This document shows positions 46,559 to 58,595 of a DNA stretch of 64,000 nucleotides, piece by piece; positions within the stretch are counted from its first letter, which is position 1, and each line of letters starts with the position of its first letter. The DNA is taken from positions 62,001 through 126,000 of the forward strand of contig JAHFWL010000232.1 in assembly GCA_021292165.1 (NCBI GenBank). The letters are read 5' to 3'. The position numbers were made by a program, and so were the translations under genes. The notes below the pieces were generated by a model. That model saw nothing but the letters and a program-made list of their open reading frames with translations, had not been told where the DNA came from and ran no database searches. This DNA comes from Shinisaurus crocodilurus (lineage: Eukaryota > Chordata > Lepidosauria > Squamata > Shinisauridae).

Positions 46559-46879
46559 TGATATAGGGCTCAGTGCCTAGTCTCTGATATGCATTTAATC
46601 CGTAATCTCCAGAGGAATGCTTGGTCATCTAGGTGACTTCGCCTGATGCCTATAATGTGAATAGTTGTGCAAAAGAAGTCTAGGTGCTCTGTCTTCTCAC
46701 CATTTTCACACTCTGTGGCCAAACAGAAAACACTGACTACAGCGACTGGCAGGACTGTTCAAAATGTATACACTAATACATATCCTATGTAACAACTTTT
46801 GGAAATACACAATGGATTTGTAGGGATTTGCCTTTGATTTTGCTTTGAAATCCAGCACGAGTGACCTGAAGTTCATAAA

Positions 46880-47560
46880 ATGGTGGTCGGTCCGGAGAAA
46901 TGTCCCTAGGTTTTCAGGAGATCATCTTTTTCCCCATACCTGGCTGTGACTGTTTCTTTCGTAATTGCCTGCTGCTCTATTATGAGCTCTTCCCAACCCC
47001 CCACCCCTCCATAAAAGACATTACGGCCTGTCTCCGTAGAAGATAAAACCTGACTAACTGCTCCAGTGTTGAAAGGCAGCAGGCTTGTTCAATAACACAA
47101 GAGAGGAGAAGGCGGAGGGAAGATGCAACTTGTGGGCAATTAAATATCTCCCGACACCGAGCCCCGCCAGAGAGCCAATTTTATTTTTTAACTCCGGTTA
47201 GTCATTCCTCATTTGAAAGGGCTGAAGCCCTCCAGCTTCTGCTTTGAAGAAACTTTGAGACTGGCCTGCTGGGTTGCCGCGGTGCAGAATGTGATGGCAA
47301 AGTCTCTTCCCACCCCCCACTGCCCCCCCACTGAGAGAGCTGTCTTGTTTATCCCCCCCACTGGAAAACTGATGCGCTCCCAGCAGTTGTAGTGTTCCCT
47401 GTAATCATTTGTATTATTATTTATAACAAATTACGTGTCAAGGACACAATGCCATGGTGGTTCATCCCATTAATTTTTGTATGCAGGTCGGGGGGAATAA
47501 AAGGCTATGAACTGTTACTAAGCACACATACCGACAATTTATTTTACCTGTGAACTGCAA
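46880..47560. other. Unique block, candidate conserved non-coding sequence
   Basis: About 680 bp with no repeat signature. It has retained CpGs and homeodomain-like words: gggcaattaaatatctccc at about 47136, cccattaatttttgtatgc at about 47468, acaaattacgtgtc at about 47428. No protein-like frame. The inference rests on sequence character only. Confidence 0.3.
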
Positions 47561-47809
47561 AGTCCTTTTTGTATTTCAGTTTTTATGAGGAACAGAGGGA
47601 GGGAGAGTGCAATGTGGGTGGGAAACTGGATTGATTCAGACAATCACTTCCCCCTCTCAAAGGTGTCATGACTTTGGGTGGATTCAGACAACCATGTTCC
47701 CCATCCCGCCTCCTCAACATGTGTTTACTTCTGGGGTTGTCATGTGGTAGGAGGGAATCAAGTATAATGAAATTGCCCAAACCTGACATGAATAGTCCAC
47801 AAGTTAGAT

Positions 47810-50170
47810 AGAATCATAGAATCATAAAAAAGTAGAGTTGGAAGGAGCCTACAAGGCCATCGAGTCCGTCCAACCCCCTGCTCAGTGCAGGAATCCAGGT
47901 CAAAGCATCCCTGACAGATGATTGTCCAGTTGCACCTTGAATGCCTCCAGACTGGGAGAGCCCACTACCTCCATAGGTAGTTGATTCCATTGTCTTATTG
48001 CTCTGACAGTCAGGAAATTTTTCCTGATGTTTAGGTGGAAACTAGGTTCCTGTAACTTGAGCCCATTATTCCGTGTCCTGCAAACTGGGATGATCGAGAA
48101 GAGATCCTGGCCCTCCTCTGTGTGACATCCCTTCAAGTACTGGAAGAGTGCGATCATATCTCCCCTCAGTCTCCTCTTCTGAAGGCTAAACATGCCCAGT
48201 TCTTTCAGTCTCTCCTCATAGGGCCTTGTTTCCAGTCCCTTTATCATCCTTGTTGCCCTCCTCTGAACCCTCTCCAGTTTGTCTATGTCCTTCTTAAAGT
48301 GTGGTGCCCAGAACTGGATGCAGTACTCAAGATGAGGCCTGACCAGTGCCGAGTAAAGGGGAATTATCACTTCCCGCGATTTGGAAGCTATACTTCTATT
48401 AATGCAGCCCAAAATAGCATTTGCCTTCTTTGTAGCCACATCGCATTGCTGGCTCATATTCAGTTTGTGATCTACCACAATTCCAAGATCCTTCTCACTT
48501 GTAGTATTGTTGAGCCAAGTGTTCCCCATTCTGTAACTCTGCATTTGGTTTCCTCTCCCTAGGTGCAGCACTTGGTATTTATCCCTATTAAATTTCATTC
48601 TGTTGTTTTCGGCCCAGCGCTCCAGCCTATCGAGGTCACTTTGAATTTTGTTTCTGTCTTCCAGAGTATTAGCTGTTCCACCCAACTTTGTGTCATCTGC
48701 AAATTTGATAAGCATTCCCTGTACCTCCTCATCCAAGTCATTAATAAAAATGTTGAAGAGCACTGGGCCCAGGACCGAGCCCTGTGGTACCCCGCTAGTT
48801 ACCTCTCCCCAGTTTGAGAAGGAACCATTGATAAGCACTCTTTGAGTCCGATTCTGTAACCAATTGTGGATCCACCTGATAGTTGTTCCATCTAGCCCAC
48901 TTTTAGCTAGCTTGCTAATCAGGATATCATGAGGCACTTTGTCGAAAGCTTTGCTGAAGTCCAGATATATGATGTCCACAGCATTCCCACAGTCCACAAG
49001 GGAGGTTACCCGATCAAAAAATGAGATCAGATTAGTCTGGCAGGATTTGTTCTTGACAAATCCATGCTGGCTTCTAGTAATCACTGCATTCTTTTCAAGG
49101 TGCTTGCAGACTGACTTCTTTATAATCTGCTTGAAAATTTTCCCTGGGATTGATGTCAGACTGACTGGCCTATAGTTCCCAGGTTCTTCCTTCTTGCCCT
49201 TTTTGAAGATGGGAACAACATTTGCCCTCCTCCAGTCATCTGGCACTTCACCTGTCCTCCATGATTTCTCAAAGATTATAGACAGTGGTTCTGAGAGTTC
49301 TTCTGCCAGTTCCTTTATTACTCTAGGATGCAGTTCATCAGGCCCTGGAGATTTAAACTCATTCAGAGTAATCAGGTGCTCCTTGACCATTTGCCTATCA
49401 ATCTCAAGCTGCAATTCTGCCCCTACAGTCTGCACTTCAGGTTTGCCAGGGGGGTCATAGACCCTCTTTTGGGAGAAGACCGAGCCGAAGTAGGAATTGA
49501 ACACTTCTGCCTTTTCTTTGTCTTCTGTTATCAATTTGCCATCCTCATTGCGTAGTTGAACCACCATTTCTTTCTTCTGTCTTTTACTGTGCATGTATCT
49601 GAAGAAAGCTTTCTTGTTGTGTTTAGCATCCCTCGCTAACCTTAGCTCATTCTCAGCTTTAGCCTTCCCAACACTATTCCTGCAGTTCTGTGCTACCTGC
49701 CTGTACTCTTCCCTTGTAGCCTGTCCTTCCTTCCACTTCCTATACATGTCCTTTTTTGTTTTCAGGTCATCTTTGAGTTTACTGTGAAGCCAAATTGGCT
49801 TCTTCTGTTGCCCTTTGCCTTTTTTCTTTGTGGGAATTGTTTGCAACTGTGCCTTTAAAATTTCCTTTTTTAAAAACTCCCACCCATCCTGGGCTCCTTT
49901 TCTCATTAGAGTCGCTTGCCATGGGATCTTACTTATCATTGTTCTGAGTTTGTTAAAATTGGCTTTCCTAAAATCCAGGGTACGTGTTTGGCTACACTCA
50001 GCTTTTGCTCCCCTTAGAATCAAGAACTCAAGTATAACATGGTCACTTTCCCCCAGAGTTCCCGAAACTGCCACTTTATCCACTAACTTGTCGCTGTTGG
50101 TTAGAATCAGGTCAAGGATAGCCGATCCTCTAGTTCCTTCCTCCTTTCTAGATGTTTTTACTTTATCCAA
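47810..50170 (-). mobile_element. CR1 LINE, 5'-truncated, ORF2 open
   Basis: The minus-strand element ends at 47810 with the CR1 octamer repeat (tctatgattctatct in reverse orientation) after the standard 3' untranslated region. It keeps the last few dozen codons of the endonuclease and the whole reverse-transcriptase region. It is truncated at about 50165-50175. No target-site duplication is apparent, as is usual for CR1. Confidence 0.9.
47900..50170 (-). CDS. CR1 ORF2 protein, endonuclease C-terminus plus reverse transcriptase (partial)
   Basis: The 756-codon frame encodes the polymerase that copies CR1 RNA into DNA at the insertion site. The start methionine is incidental, because the real start lies upstream in sequence this copy lost. 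Residues about 15-50 are the end of the apurinic-type endonuclease, including LGESDHVILEF with the catalytic His. The polymerase follows: NYRPVSLTSIPGK (about 332), the motif A aspartates in YLDFSKAFDKVP (about 402), GVPQGSVLGP (about 461), the catalytic FADDTKLGG (about 490), then the conserved tail ending FHLNIRKNFLTVRAIRQWNQ. A full CR1 ORF2 is longer by most of the endonuclease. No stop or frameshift interrupts it. It is unlikely to be mobile by itself, having lost the promoter and endonuclease core. Confidence 0.9.
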   Translation of the reverse strand: MDKVKTSRKEEGTRGSAILDLILTNSDKLVDKVAVSGTLGESDHVILEFLILRGAKAECSQTRTLDFRKANFNKLRTMISKIPWQATLMRKGAQDGWEFLKKEILKAQLQTIPTKKKGKGQQKKPIWLHSKLKDDLKTKKDMYRKWKEGQATREEYRQVAQNCRNSVGKAKAENELRLARDAKHNKKAFFRYMHSKRQKKEMVVQLRNEDGKLITEDKEKAEVFNSYFGSVFSQKRVYDPPGKPEVQTVGAELQLEIDRQMVKEHLITLNEFKSPGPDELHPRVIKELAEELSEPLSIIFEKSWRTGEVPDDWRRANVVPIFKKGKKEEPGNYRPVSLTSIPGKIFKQIIKKSVCKHLEKNAVITRSQHGFVKNKSCQTNLISFFDRVTSLVDCGNAVDIIYLDFSKAFDKVPHDILISKLAKSGLDGTTIRWIHNWLQNRTQRVLINGSFSNWGEVTSGVPQGSVLGPVLFNIFINDLDEEVQGMLIKFADDTKLGGTANTLEDRNKIQSDLDRLERWAENNRMKFNRDKYQVLHLGRGNQMQSYRMGNTWLNNTTSEKDLGIVVDHKLNMSQQCDVATKKANAILGCINRSIASKSREVIIPLYSALVRPHLEYCIQFWAPHFKKDIDKLERVQRRATRMIKGLETRPYEERLKELGMFSLQKRRLRGDMIALFQYLKGCHTEEGQDLFSIIPVCRTRNNGLKLQEPSFHLNIRKNFLTVRAIRQWNQLPMEVVGSPSLEAFKVQLDNHLSGML

Positions 50171-50174
50171 AAGT

Positions 50175-50765
50175 AATCATACAGTCAACATCTTCTTGAC
50201 TGCTGCCACATGGGGATGGCACAAAGAACGGCCTGTACACAGTAAAGATATTCTAGAACTGTAAGACTTCTGTCCTGTGCGTCTGTTAGAGGGGAGAACT
50301 GCATAAATGGAGCTTGGGTCAACATGAGATAGCCTTAACACTGACCTTAAACTGGCAAGTTTTAAAAAAAGAATTCCCATGGTTTTTAAAAAAGGAAATC
50401 TATAATTACAATGTTGGTAATCCTACCCTCTCCCCAATGTATTTTTAATTTTCTTGAAAGTTTACCTATACAATAAATGACACTATAAATACTTAACTAA
50501 TTGTAATCATGATTTCTTTTCAAGAATCAGGATTCTAAAATCTCGGGAAGAACTTCCACAGATAGAGGAGGCTGTCCTCTGTAGAGAGTCACCCTCCAAA
50601 TGCAGAAAGAGATGAGAATGGTGACAGAGGAGTGGAGCTAGCAAGATAAACCCTACTTACCAGGATTAATTTTCATGGGTGTGTGACTGTGAGCACACTC
50701 CTCCAAAATGGAGAACTTTCCTCCATTTCTGAATTTAGTTTGGTTTGGGGATATTATGGGGTTAA
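50175..50765. other. No gene recognised
   Basis: Ordinary sequence between the CR1 5' break and the microsatellite. Confidence 0.45.
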
Positions 50766-50767
50766 AT

Positions 50768-50768
<1 letters not shown>

Positions 50769-50816
<48 letters not shown>
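50769..50816 (+). repeat. (GT)n microsatellite
   Basis: About 23 uninterrupted gt units. Confidence 0.95.
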
Positions 50817-50818
<2 letters not shown>

Positions 50819-50851
50819 GTCAATTTCAGCCCAAATGTTTCAGTCAAACAT

Positions 50852-51015
50852 TTGAAACTCACTGGGTGACTTTGGGCCAGTCACTGCCTCTCAGCCCAAC
50901 CTACCTCACAGGGTTGTTGTGAGGATAAAATGGCGAGGAGGAGGATTATTTAAGCCGCCTTGGGTTCCTTGCAGGAAAAAAGGTGGGGTATAAATATAAT
51001 AAAGAAAGAAAGAAG
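50852..51015 (+). mobile_element. CORE-SINE (MIR-like), head missing
   Basis: Starts in the core (aactcactgggtgactttgg, gccagtcactgcctctcagc, tcacagggttgttgtgagga) and ends with gccttgggttccttgcagga, aaaaaggtggggtataaata and a (GAAA)n-like tail. The tRNA-like head is absent, so it is 5'-truncated. Confidence 0.8.
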
Positions 51016-53005
51016 AAGAAAATGTTTGCAGGAGATTCAACTGAAGGTCAGAGGAAGAACAGAGAAGGCCACAGGAAAGAAAAGGCAAAAGGGAGTGGAG
51101 GTACACTATTTTGCTTGTTCTCCCTTTCAGTCATGGAACAGGGTGTCGGTGATATTGTCCTTGGTCTTCCAGGCTCAAATCCAGTTGGGGAGGATGGAGT
51201 GCCTGGGACAAGCCAAGATGACCCGCAGCTTCCTGGTCCTGTATTGCTCTATGAAGCATCTAAACCTTACTGTTTTGCTAGAGGAGGCCTCCTGTGAGCT
51301 GATGAGTCATGCCAGTTTGTTGCTTATAGGATAGCAGGATGGGTTAAACACTGAGAGGGAGCTCTCTTCTAGCAGTAAATCTAGATGCTCCATAAGGCAA
51401 TACAGGACCAGAACAATGTGGAACATCTTTGCTAACCAAAGAAAAGTGTGGGTCCATGGAGGGTAAATTTGTGACATTGCATAACATCATCACTGATCAC
51501 AGGGCATGTCAGTTAAGGCATCAGCCTTAGTTTCCAATGCCCTGCTTTTGTGGAGCTTGAGCCAACATGAGATAACCTTAACTGTGGCCTCAAACTGGCA
51601 AGTAGAAAGAGATGAGAATGGTGAGGGAGGGTGGAGCTAAACCCCACCTCCCTTCCTCACATGTAGAGCTTACACAATGATAATGACTTAATAGGGGTAA
51701 ATTCTCACAACCATCTTCGTAAGCATACAGAGCGTGACTGCATGTTCAGTGGAATGTGTGAATATACCCCAAGTGTAAGACACAATCCTTGCATGTCCTT
51801 TTCCAACCATACAGAAAGTAAGTAAGAAGAAGGATTGGAGTCCTTGTGCTGAGTTCCTGCTTTCAAATAGATCATGTATGGCCTGATCCTTCTGCTCGCC
51901 CCATCTGTGCGTTCCATCTCCATCCATCCAATCCTCTGTGGGTGAAGCTGCATGTTAATATTAAGGGTGTAGCTAAGAAGTTGTGGTTTTGTTCCTTTTT
52001 TACTCAAAAGTAAGCTCATAGGATCTCACGTGAACTGGGACCCAAGAGTGGTGGGTAGGGGACTTAAATCCTTTGTCCTATGCTCTGCAATGTTCATTAC
52101 AACTGGATGCATTTTTTAGCAATGTAAATTGGAGGCATGGTGGGTGCTGATCCAGATTGGGACCACAGCATGGGGAGGAAAAGGATTAAGGTCTCCCTAC
52201 CTCCCAATGCTAGGATCCCAATCCATTTGTAAAATGTAGACTCACCTTATCAGGTCACATTCCATAATGATAGGAATAGGCATTGAACATAGAAGCCCAC
52301 TGTAATATAATTCCGCTGAAAACCTTGGGAGCACTGGCAGCATTCTGTCTTCAGGGTGAAACTGAGCATGCCTGACACAACTTTGCCTGCAGTTGCTGCC
52401 ATAGGCTTTCATGGTGCAGAAAAACCTTAATTACTTTTGAACCACTGCTCAGAACTTCACCAAAACCATGAAAGGCACACACCTCCTCAATGAGCCTGAA
52501 TAAAGTACATCAGTTGTTTCCACCGGAATTTGAAAGAAGTACTGTATATGATATGCCCAGCCTGGAGTAAAAAGTACAAATGTGTCAATCGATTTTCAGT
52601 ACTTTTTAACTTGCTGTACCTGTGGCGATTTGTATCATATCAGTTTGAATTAAATTTTGCACAAATGTACACGTCATTGGACAGATCATACATATCCCTT
52701 GATGGACTCAGGTTAGGCATAGGCCCATTTTGCTTTTGTTGTTGTTGTTTCTTGTTTTGCTCACTCCTCACGTCTTCTTTGTGGGGCTTCATGGTGGGGC
52801 AGGAATTGCTCTTGCACTAAACAGGAAAGGTGGCAAGTGCAGTTCTGGTGATGGGAAGAAGAGGAAGGAAGCTTGGCGAGCATAACTAGGCATCACTAGA
52901 GGGTGAAGGGGGCTTCCTCAGACCTGCTCCTCAAGGATCATAGGATTCAGGGGAGCTCTCCTTGGGGACTGCCAGATTCACCCACCCGATGCTAATAAAC
53001 TGGGA
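51016..53005. other. No gene recognised
   Basis: Unclassified. A near-duplicate phrase (caacatgagataaccttaac at about 51563, compared with caacatgagatagccttaac at about 50322) suggests an unrecognised repeat that also touches 50300-50370. Confidence 0.4.
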
Positions 53006-53008
53006 TGG

Positions 53009-53482
53009 TGTTGTGTCCCGCTTTATCACGCCAGACAATGCAGCTGCAAACAGATTCTTTATTGCCACTGGCAATAACGGAAAGTCCATACACCAAACAC
53101 CAGCCCAAGAAACAAGCTGAATTTGAGACAATCCAAGGTCCAGAGGGTAGGAGATAAGGGTTCAAGAGTCCAAAGTCCAAGTCCAGAATTGTGGCAGTCA
53201 GGAGTTCAGATCCAGGGAATCAAGGAGCGTAGAAACCTTGCGAGGTAACAGCGTTAGCGTTGTTGCTTTCTACACGGGGCACGAGTCAGCAGCTACAATA
53301 TAAACCCTGACCCAGCCTCGATCTCAGTCTGAGTCCCATTCTGGATCTTGGCATGGGTACCGAGCCAGGAGACGCCTGCCACGCCTCCTTCTGCTCACGT
53401 GCCTTTCAGCCAGGCGTTTCTCCCGGCATCTTTGGCCCGGCCGCAACCCTGATAAGCCCTCCTCCCCTGAGCCCTCATGACA
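53009..53482 (-). mobile_element. Possible solo LTR
   Basis: The plus strand starts tgttgtgtcccgctttatc and reaches cctcatgaca, so a minus-strand element would read TGTCATGAGG...GGACACAACA, with TG/CA ends. An AATAAA signal lies near its 3' end (ggcaataaagaatctg on the minus strand, about 53054-53070). No target-site duplication was found, so the right-hand limit may lie further, towards 53650. Confidence 0.35.
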
Positions 53483-55204
53483 GCCCAAGGCCAGCGTCTG
53501 TAGCTGAGCAGCCCTTCACCCTGTACCAGCTCCTCTTCTGTGTCAGAGCTGGGGCTGAAGCAAGACCCCACAGGTGGGTGGCATGGCTAGATCTCCCTCT
53601 GCATAGCATTGGACCACGAGGAGTCGCAAGCAAAAGGCTACTATGGGAGACCTTGGAAGCCTCTGACAGTCAGGGTAGACAGTCAATACTGTGCCAAAAG
53701 GACCACAAATCTCATTCAGGATAAGTCTTTTGTGTTTTGTTGTTCTTCAGCTCAATGAGCTCACTTAGCTTGATGATGTGCCAGCTTCTCACCACCACCT
53801 CCGCCGCCGCCGCCACACACACACACAGCTTTTCCCCCCCTTTCTTTCTTTTTCATCCAAAATCCATTTCCTTTTGGTTCCAAAGACATAAAACAACTGG
53901 AACAAAGCTGACTACACGGTGACTGCTACCTCTGAGACAGATTGGATTTTGAAGGGTAATATTAATTCAAGTGGCATCACATCACATATAAGTAAGGGGT
54001 GAATGCTGAAAAGGACTACAGATCTTCAAAGTCACACATACATATGAAAAAAAAAAATTAGTAATAAAAAAAAGGTGCCATGTCACACAGTCCTGAATAA
54101 TGTAAAAGCTTTTGTCTCTCAAGTTGTGTCGGGGACAGGGTGGTGGTGGGGAGAAAAGAGAAAAATGGAATATGAAGGTTTTTTTAAAAAATAAAATAAA
54201 ATAAAATAAAACTTCTAATTGGGGGTTTCTAAGTGACATCTCTTCTATAGATTTCAGGAAATCTTATACCTTAACTTACCTAATGAGTGACTGAATATTA
54301 GGTCTGTCTCTCCAAAGGCAGGAAGACACAATTATGCTGAATCAAACCCCAAGTGGTTTATATGATGGGGGGGAGGAGGAAAGCTGGCAAGCTCAGAATT
54401 TCTGGGATCTAATAGACACTCAGTGAGGGTGTGTGAATTCCCTTTGGAGGAAAACCAGATGAAATGGCTCAAAGGCACAGTCTGCCAACTTTCCCTTTTG
54501 GTTGACAGAGGCTGGGGGATGGGGTACAGTACAGGCAATCTTTAATACACATTTAAATCTCATTGACTTCAGCCAGGGGTTGGTATTGTTGGGCACCAGC
54601 CAAAGCCCCCATCCCAGCACAGGGGCCATAGCCAGCCCCTGCAGCCCCCTAGTCCTGATTTTCACCACCGTGGCTTCTGCTGCCTGATTACGTGTCACGT
54701 TTAAGCAAGTGAATAGTGACGGAAGCCTCAGTTTGTCTTGCCTTTTCCCTCTGGGTAGCTGTGTGGATTGGGTCCAAAAGGAGACGGCACATGAGTGGGC
54801 AGCAGCGTGGCAGCAGCGAAGAAGGTCCACTCAGGGAGAGTGAGTGCATTCGTGCCCAAGGGACCACAAAGAGCAAGAGCCGGTGCTGACGACATCACTG
54901 CAACTGAAGGATGGTCTAACTGTTGCTGCTGCCTTCCCGGGATATCGTAGAAATGGCCACGGAGAAACCATAGGCTCATTTTGCACACTTCCCAACTCAA
55001 TATGCTAAATACTGGAGTATGTTATTTATGTAAACGTATAGAGCCTGTCCCTTGCCCCAGTTTGGATTCCAGGGCAGCATACAACACAAGATTTGCACAC
55101 AGCAAAAAACAGAGTAAGAGTAACGTACCAGCAGCGAATTGTGTCCGTAAAAGCAGACAAAGTTTTGCTCAGTCGTGTGTGCCATTTGATAAGGAAGAGA
55201 CAAT
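53483..55204. other. No gene recognised
   Basis: Includes short (CCG)n/(AC)n at 53801-53826 and (AAAAT)n at about 54188-54210. The rest is unclassified. Confidence 0.4.
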
Positions 55205-55345
55205 ATTTATTGAATACTTATTTATTGTACTTTTAATCCCAACCTTCCTTCCAAGGAGCTCGGGATGATGGTCACCCCACCATCACCACTACTTTTATTC
55301 TCACAACGGTCCTGTGAAGGAGGCTAAGCTGAGGGCCAAAACAGC
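55205..55345 (-). mobile_element. CORE-SINE/MIR-like remnant
   Basis: The words ttattctcacaacggtcctg and tgaaggaggctaagctgagg, preceded by a ttatt-rich tail, match the MIR-like core in reverse with substantial decay. Confidence 0.45.
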
Positions 55346-55412
55346 ATTCTCCCAATCACACATAGTGGAGCTATGTGTGATGGTTTTCTCTCCTCTCCTC
55401 TCTGCTCTCTAA

Positions 55413-56382
55413 CAGGGATGTTGAAGAGTCCTTGGTCTCGAGTCACAAGTCGAGTCACGAGTCTTTGGACCCGAGTCTCGAGTCCGAGTCCTTGGTCCAA
55501 AATGGTGACTCACGAGTCACGAGTCACGAGTCACTCCCAAAGCTGACTCCACGAGTCCCTATTAAAATCAATGGGGTTTTTTCCCAACAAAATAAGGCTA
55601 CTTCAGATGTGTGGTTTAAATAAATTCTAGGCAGAAGTGTGCTTTTTTATTTCAAAACTCTGCAACTGATTTTGGCAAGAACAGACCAGGCAGAAAAACC
55701 AAAAATAACCAGGCAGGCATAGGAGGCAGGGAACCCCAAAGCAGGCAGGCAGAGGCCTTTGTTTTGGACAATTCAACTGTTGAACTGGTCAAGAAGAGAC
55801 CAGGCAGGCAGAGGAGGCCAAACCCAAAATGTCTGAAAGGTTGAATTTTAGAAAAATGATTTTAAAAAATAAACTTGCTGTACTTCCTAAAACTTATCCA
55901 TGTTGCATTTCAGGAACATGATTTTTTCTAAATGTTTGGCCCCCATTCTGGAACGGTGAGATCTCATCACAATTCCACCCTCACTGAACACCCGCTCCAC
56001 TGGTGATGAACTTGCTGGAACCAGAAACACACTCAGAGCAGCCACACAGAGTAATCTCAGGTCCTTCTTCTGCCTCTCCCAAGTACGCAACACATCAATC
56101 AAAATAAATAAATCTTGACACACTGTTGGGGCTGCACTCCTGGTAGCCGTCCATAGTGGCCGAGCAGCGGCACACCTCGCTTCCATGCGCTCTTCGCCGG
56201 CAATCACGCTCCTCTCCACTCCTTCTGGCACAGCCCAGGGATGTTGAAGAGTCCTTGGTCTCGAGTCCCGAGTCGAGTCTCGAGTCCCATTAAAAATATT
56301 GGGACTCGAGTCCGAGTCGAGTCAGAGGGGGGACTCAGTCCGACTCACAAGTCGAGTCCTCGAGTCCGAGTCCCCATCCCTG
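55413..56382 (-). mobile_element. hAT deletion derivative, copy 2, with 8-bp target-site duplication
   Basis: The 970-bp element starts cagggatg and ends catccctg. It is flanked by perfect 8-bp direct repeats ctctctaa (55405-55412 and 56383-56390). The internal order is the same as at 32754-33736: gagtc array, aggcaggcag units, minus-strand transposase remnant, internal 147-bp terminal-like unit. The different target-site sequences show that the two copies inserted independently with this structure. Confidence 0.92.
55887..56231 (-). pseudogene. hAT transposase C-terminal fragment (dimerisation domain)
   Basis: The 114-codon open frame on the minus strand ends in the hAT dimerisation region: LLCVAALSVFLVPASSSPVE, then RVFSEGG and SHRSRMGAKHLEKIMF (about residues 60-108). 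In hAT transposases this region mediates oligomerisation near the C-terminus. The catalytic core and the zinc-finger region are missing, because the frame begins immediately beside the internal element end at 56236. So this is the 3' tail of a gene, not an enzyme. The cognate segment at 33220-33585 is 4 bp shorter and frameshifted. The name rests on motif recognition. Confidence 0.8.
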
Positions 56383-56390
56383 CTCTCTAA

Positions 56391-58595
56391 TAAATCCTCT
56401 ACTCTCTAATAAATGTGTATTAAACATTGCCTGTACTGCGCCCCATCCCCCAGTGTGTGTGGTCCCCATTCAGACTGGAACCTTGGCGTTTTGGGAGAGG
56501 ATGGTTTAAGCTCCCCACCCCACCCATTTTGTGTCCTGAAATCCCTCCACCTCACCTGGAAGGGCTAAAAAATAATCAATGGATGAAAACAGGTGGAGGG
56601 TAAGCTTGCACCCTCCTCCCTTGAAGTGCCATGGTCCTAATCTGAATTGGTGCTACACACACTTTCAGGAGAGTAGGGAAAATAATCATTCAGAGCTCCA
56701 CTATGCCTGATTAGGAGAACTTTTAGTTTGGCCCTGAGGTATAGGGTGTTTCTTTCTTTTTTTTAAAAAATATATATTTTATTTATGTTTATTTCAAACA
56801 TTATATAAAGCAAATTAAAAAAAAAACCCACATACATATATAACTCCAAAGGTGCACCCATCACCACGGGACAGGTATAGGGTGTTTCGAGACAGAGGGC
56901 TCCTAGTGCTAACAATTAATAGTAGCATTGTGCAGTTATTTTGTCTTTTCTTTCTTAATGGATTATTTTTTTCTGGTATGAAAAAAGAGGAAACAACAAC
57001 TAGTGGTTGGGAAACACAGGAGGGCTACAAATTGAAGACGTAATTGTCTGGTCCCCCTGTAAATCTCGGTGAAAGAATCAGGGTGACTACTCAATAAAAA
57101 TCTTATCTGGAAGCACCATAGTCATTAGCCCAAGGTCATCCAACGAGCTTTGTGGTTGAATTCATACTTGGTCCCACTTCCTTTAGCCATCCTCTCTCTT
57201 CACCATAACCTTGCCTCCAGGCTGCCTGTCTCTTAGCCTTCTTATCTCCTGGGACCTCTTTCCAGTTTTGAGCCTGCTCCATCAATTGACTCCTATCCCA
57301 ATCGTTTATATGAGGTGAGGTGTTAATCCCAGCAAAACTGAATGTTTTCCCTTCCCTCACAGAAGATGGCCTGCAAATATCCTGACAGCTTGGAATTCTT
57401 CCATGAGAGCTTGGAATACTTATGAACATTCCATGCCACCAGGCCACCCAATTTCAGAGGCAAAATAAATTTGATAATCTGATCATTGTGTGACACGTGC
57501 TACAGAGAACTGAAATATTGCTTGATGCAGATTGTCATTTTCCTTCTTATCTGTATTTCTTCCATCCAGTTTCTCCTTTGCAGCATTTTTGTTTTGTTTT
57601 GTTTTGCCATTGTTGTTCCTCCCCAAGCAAAGTGCCTACACCTGGACACACATACCCTCTTTTACCTCACAAACCAATGCACCGAGAGAATGCTCCAGCT
57701 AGATGGGAGGCCTAGAACAGCCAGTGTCCAGACAAGTGCTGCAGGCACACACATCTACAGGTGTTAGCATAGCTACAGCAAGCAGGATGGATTGCAGCCA
57801 TCCAGCTGAGATGTAATAAAGGTATGAATTATTGACTCAGCATCATCCCGAGACAGCTTTGGTCACAGCCTTGGTGTGTTTTGGAGATGATAGAATGAGA
57901 TTTGTGGGATGTAAAATTACAATCAAAGAGAGTTCAGGATGAAAGATAACCTCCAAGGTTATGAACCTTCACGGGGAGCTACATTGCTTCCATTAAAAAG
58001 GAACTGCAAGGGACGAGGTATTGATCCTTCAATTGCAGGAATCTAACACAGACACGGCAGCTCTGGTTTAGTAGTTAATGTAAGGGAGAAGTTTTCCCTT
58101 AAGTGGACCAACACAGGTATGCATTGCACAAGGTGGGAAAGAGGACATGTAGAGTCATCTTTATGGAGAGGGGATGGACCTGGAAATTGTATGGAGTTGG
58201 TCCAGGAATACAGTCAACAATTTGAATGGTCAAAAAAAAGCCACTTGAGAAGTCAAATATTGGTGGGAAATGGTTCAGTATTGTGATTAACACTCAAGTA
58301 TTTTAAAAACATTAATGTTATGAGAACAATAATGGATATAGTCAACAGGTTTGATACTTATACTAATCATGGAAAAAACAAAAGAACAAATTAGAGAATA
58401 CAGATGGGAGAACAAACAATGTTCAAGCTCATCGGGGTTCTCCGTTTTCCACTTCAATGCTTGTCTCATCTTGCTCCCACTCCCAACACAAGAGTCTTTA
58501 AAAACAACAATCAACAACAACAACAACAGGAATAGGGCTCACAGGGATGCATGCCATAATTTTTTTTTATTAATAGGAATGCTGACCATCTGCCA
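56391..58595. other. No gene recognised
   Basis: AT-rich runs at 56758-56826. A short MIR-like phrase (agcccaaggtcatccaacga) lies at about 57126-57145. The part at 57800-58060 appears unique. No exon-like frame. Confidence 0.4.

Noticed and set aside
48122..48562. 146-codon plus-strand frame, almost repeated at 60578-61018
   Set aside because: It lies antisense to the CR1 reverse-transcriptase frames. The similarity between the two loci comes from the CR1 itself.
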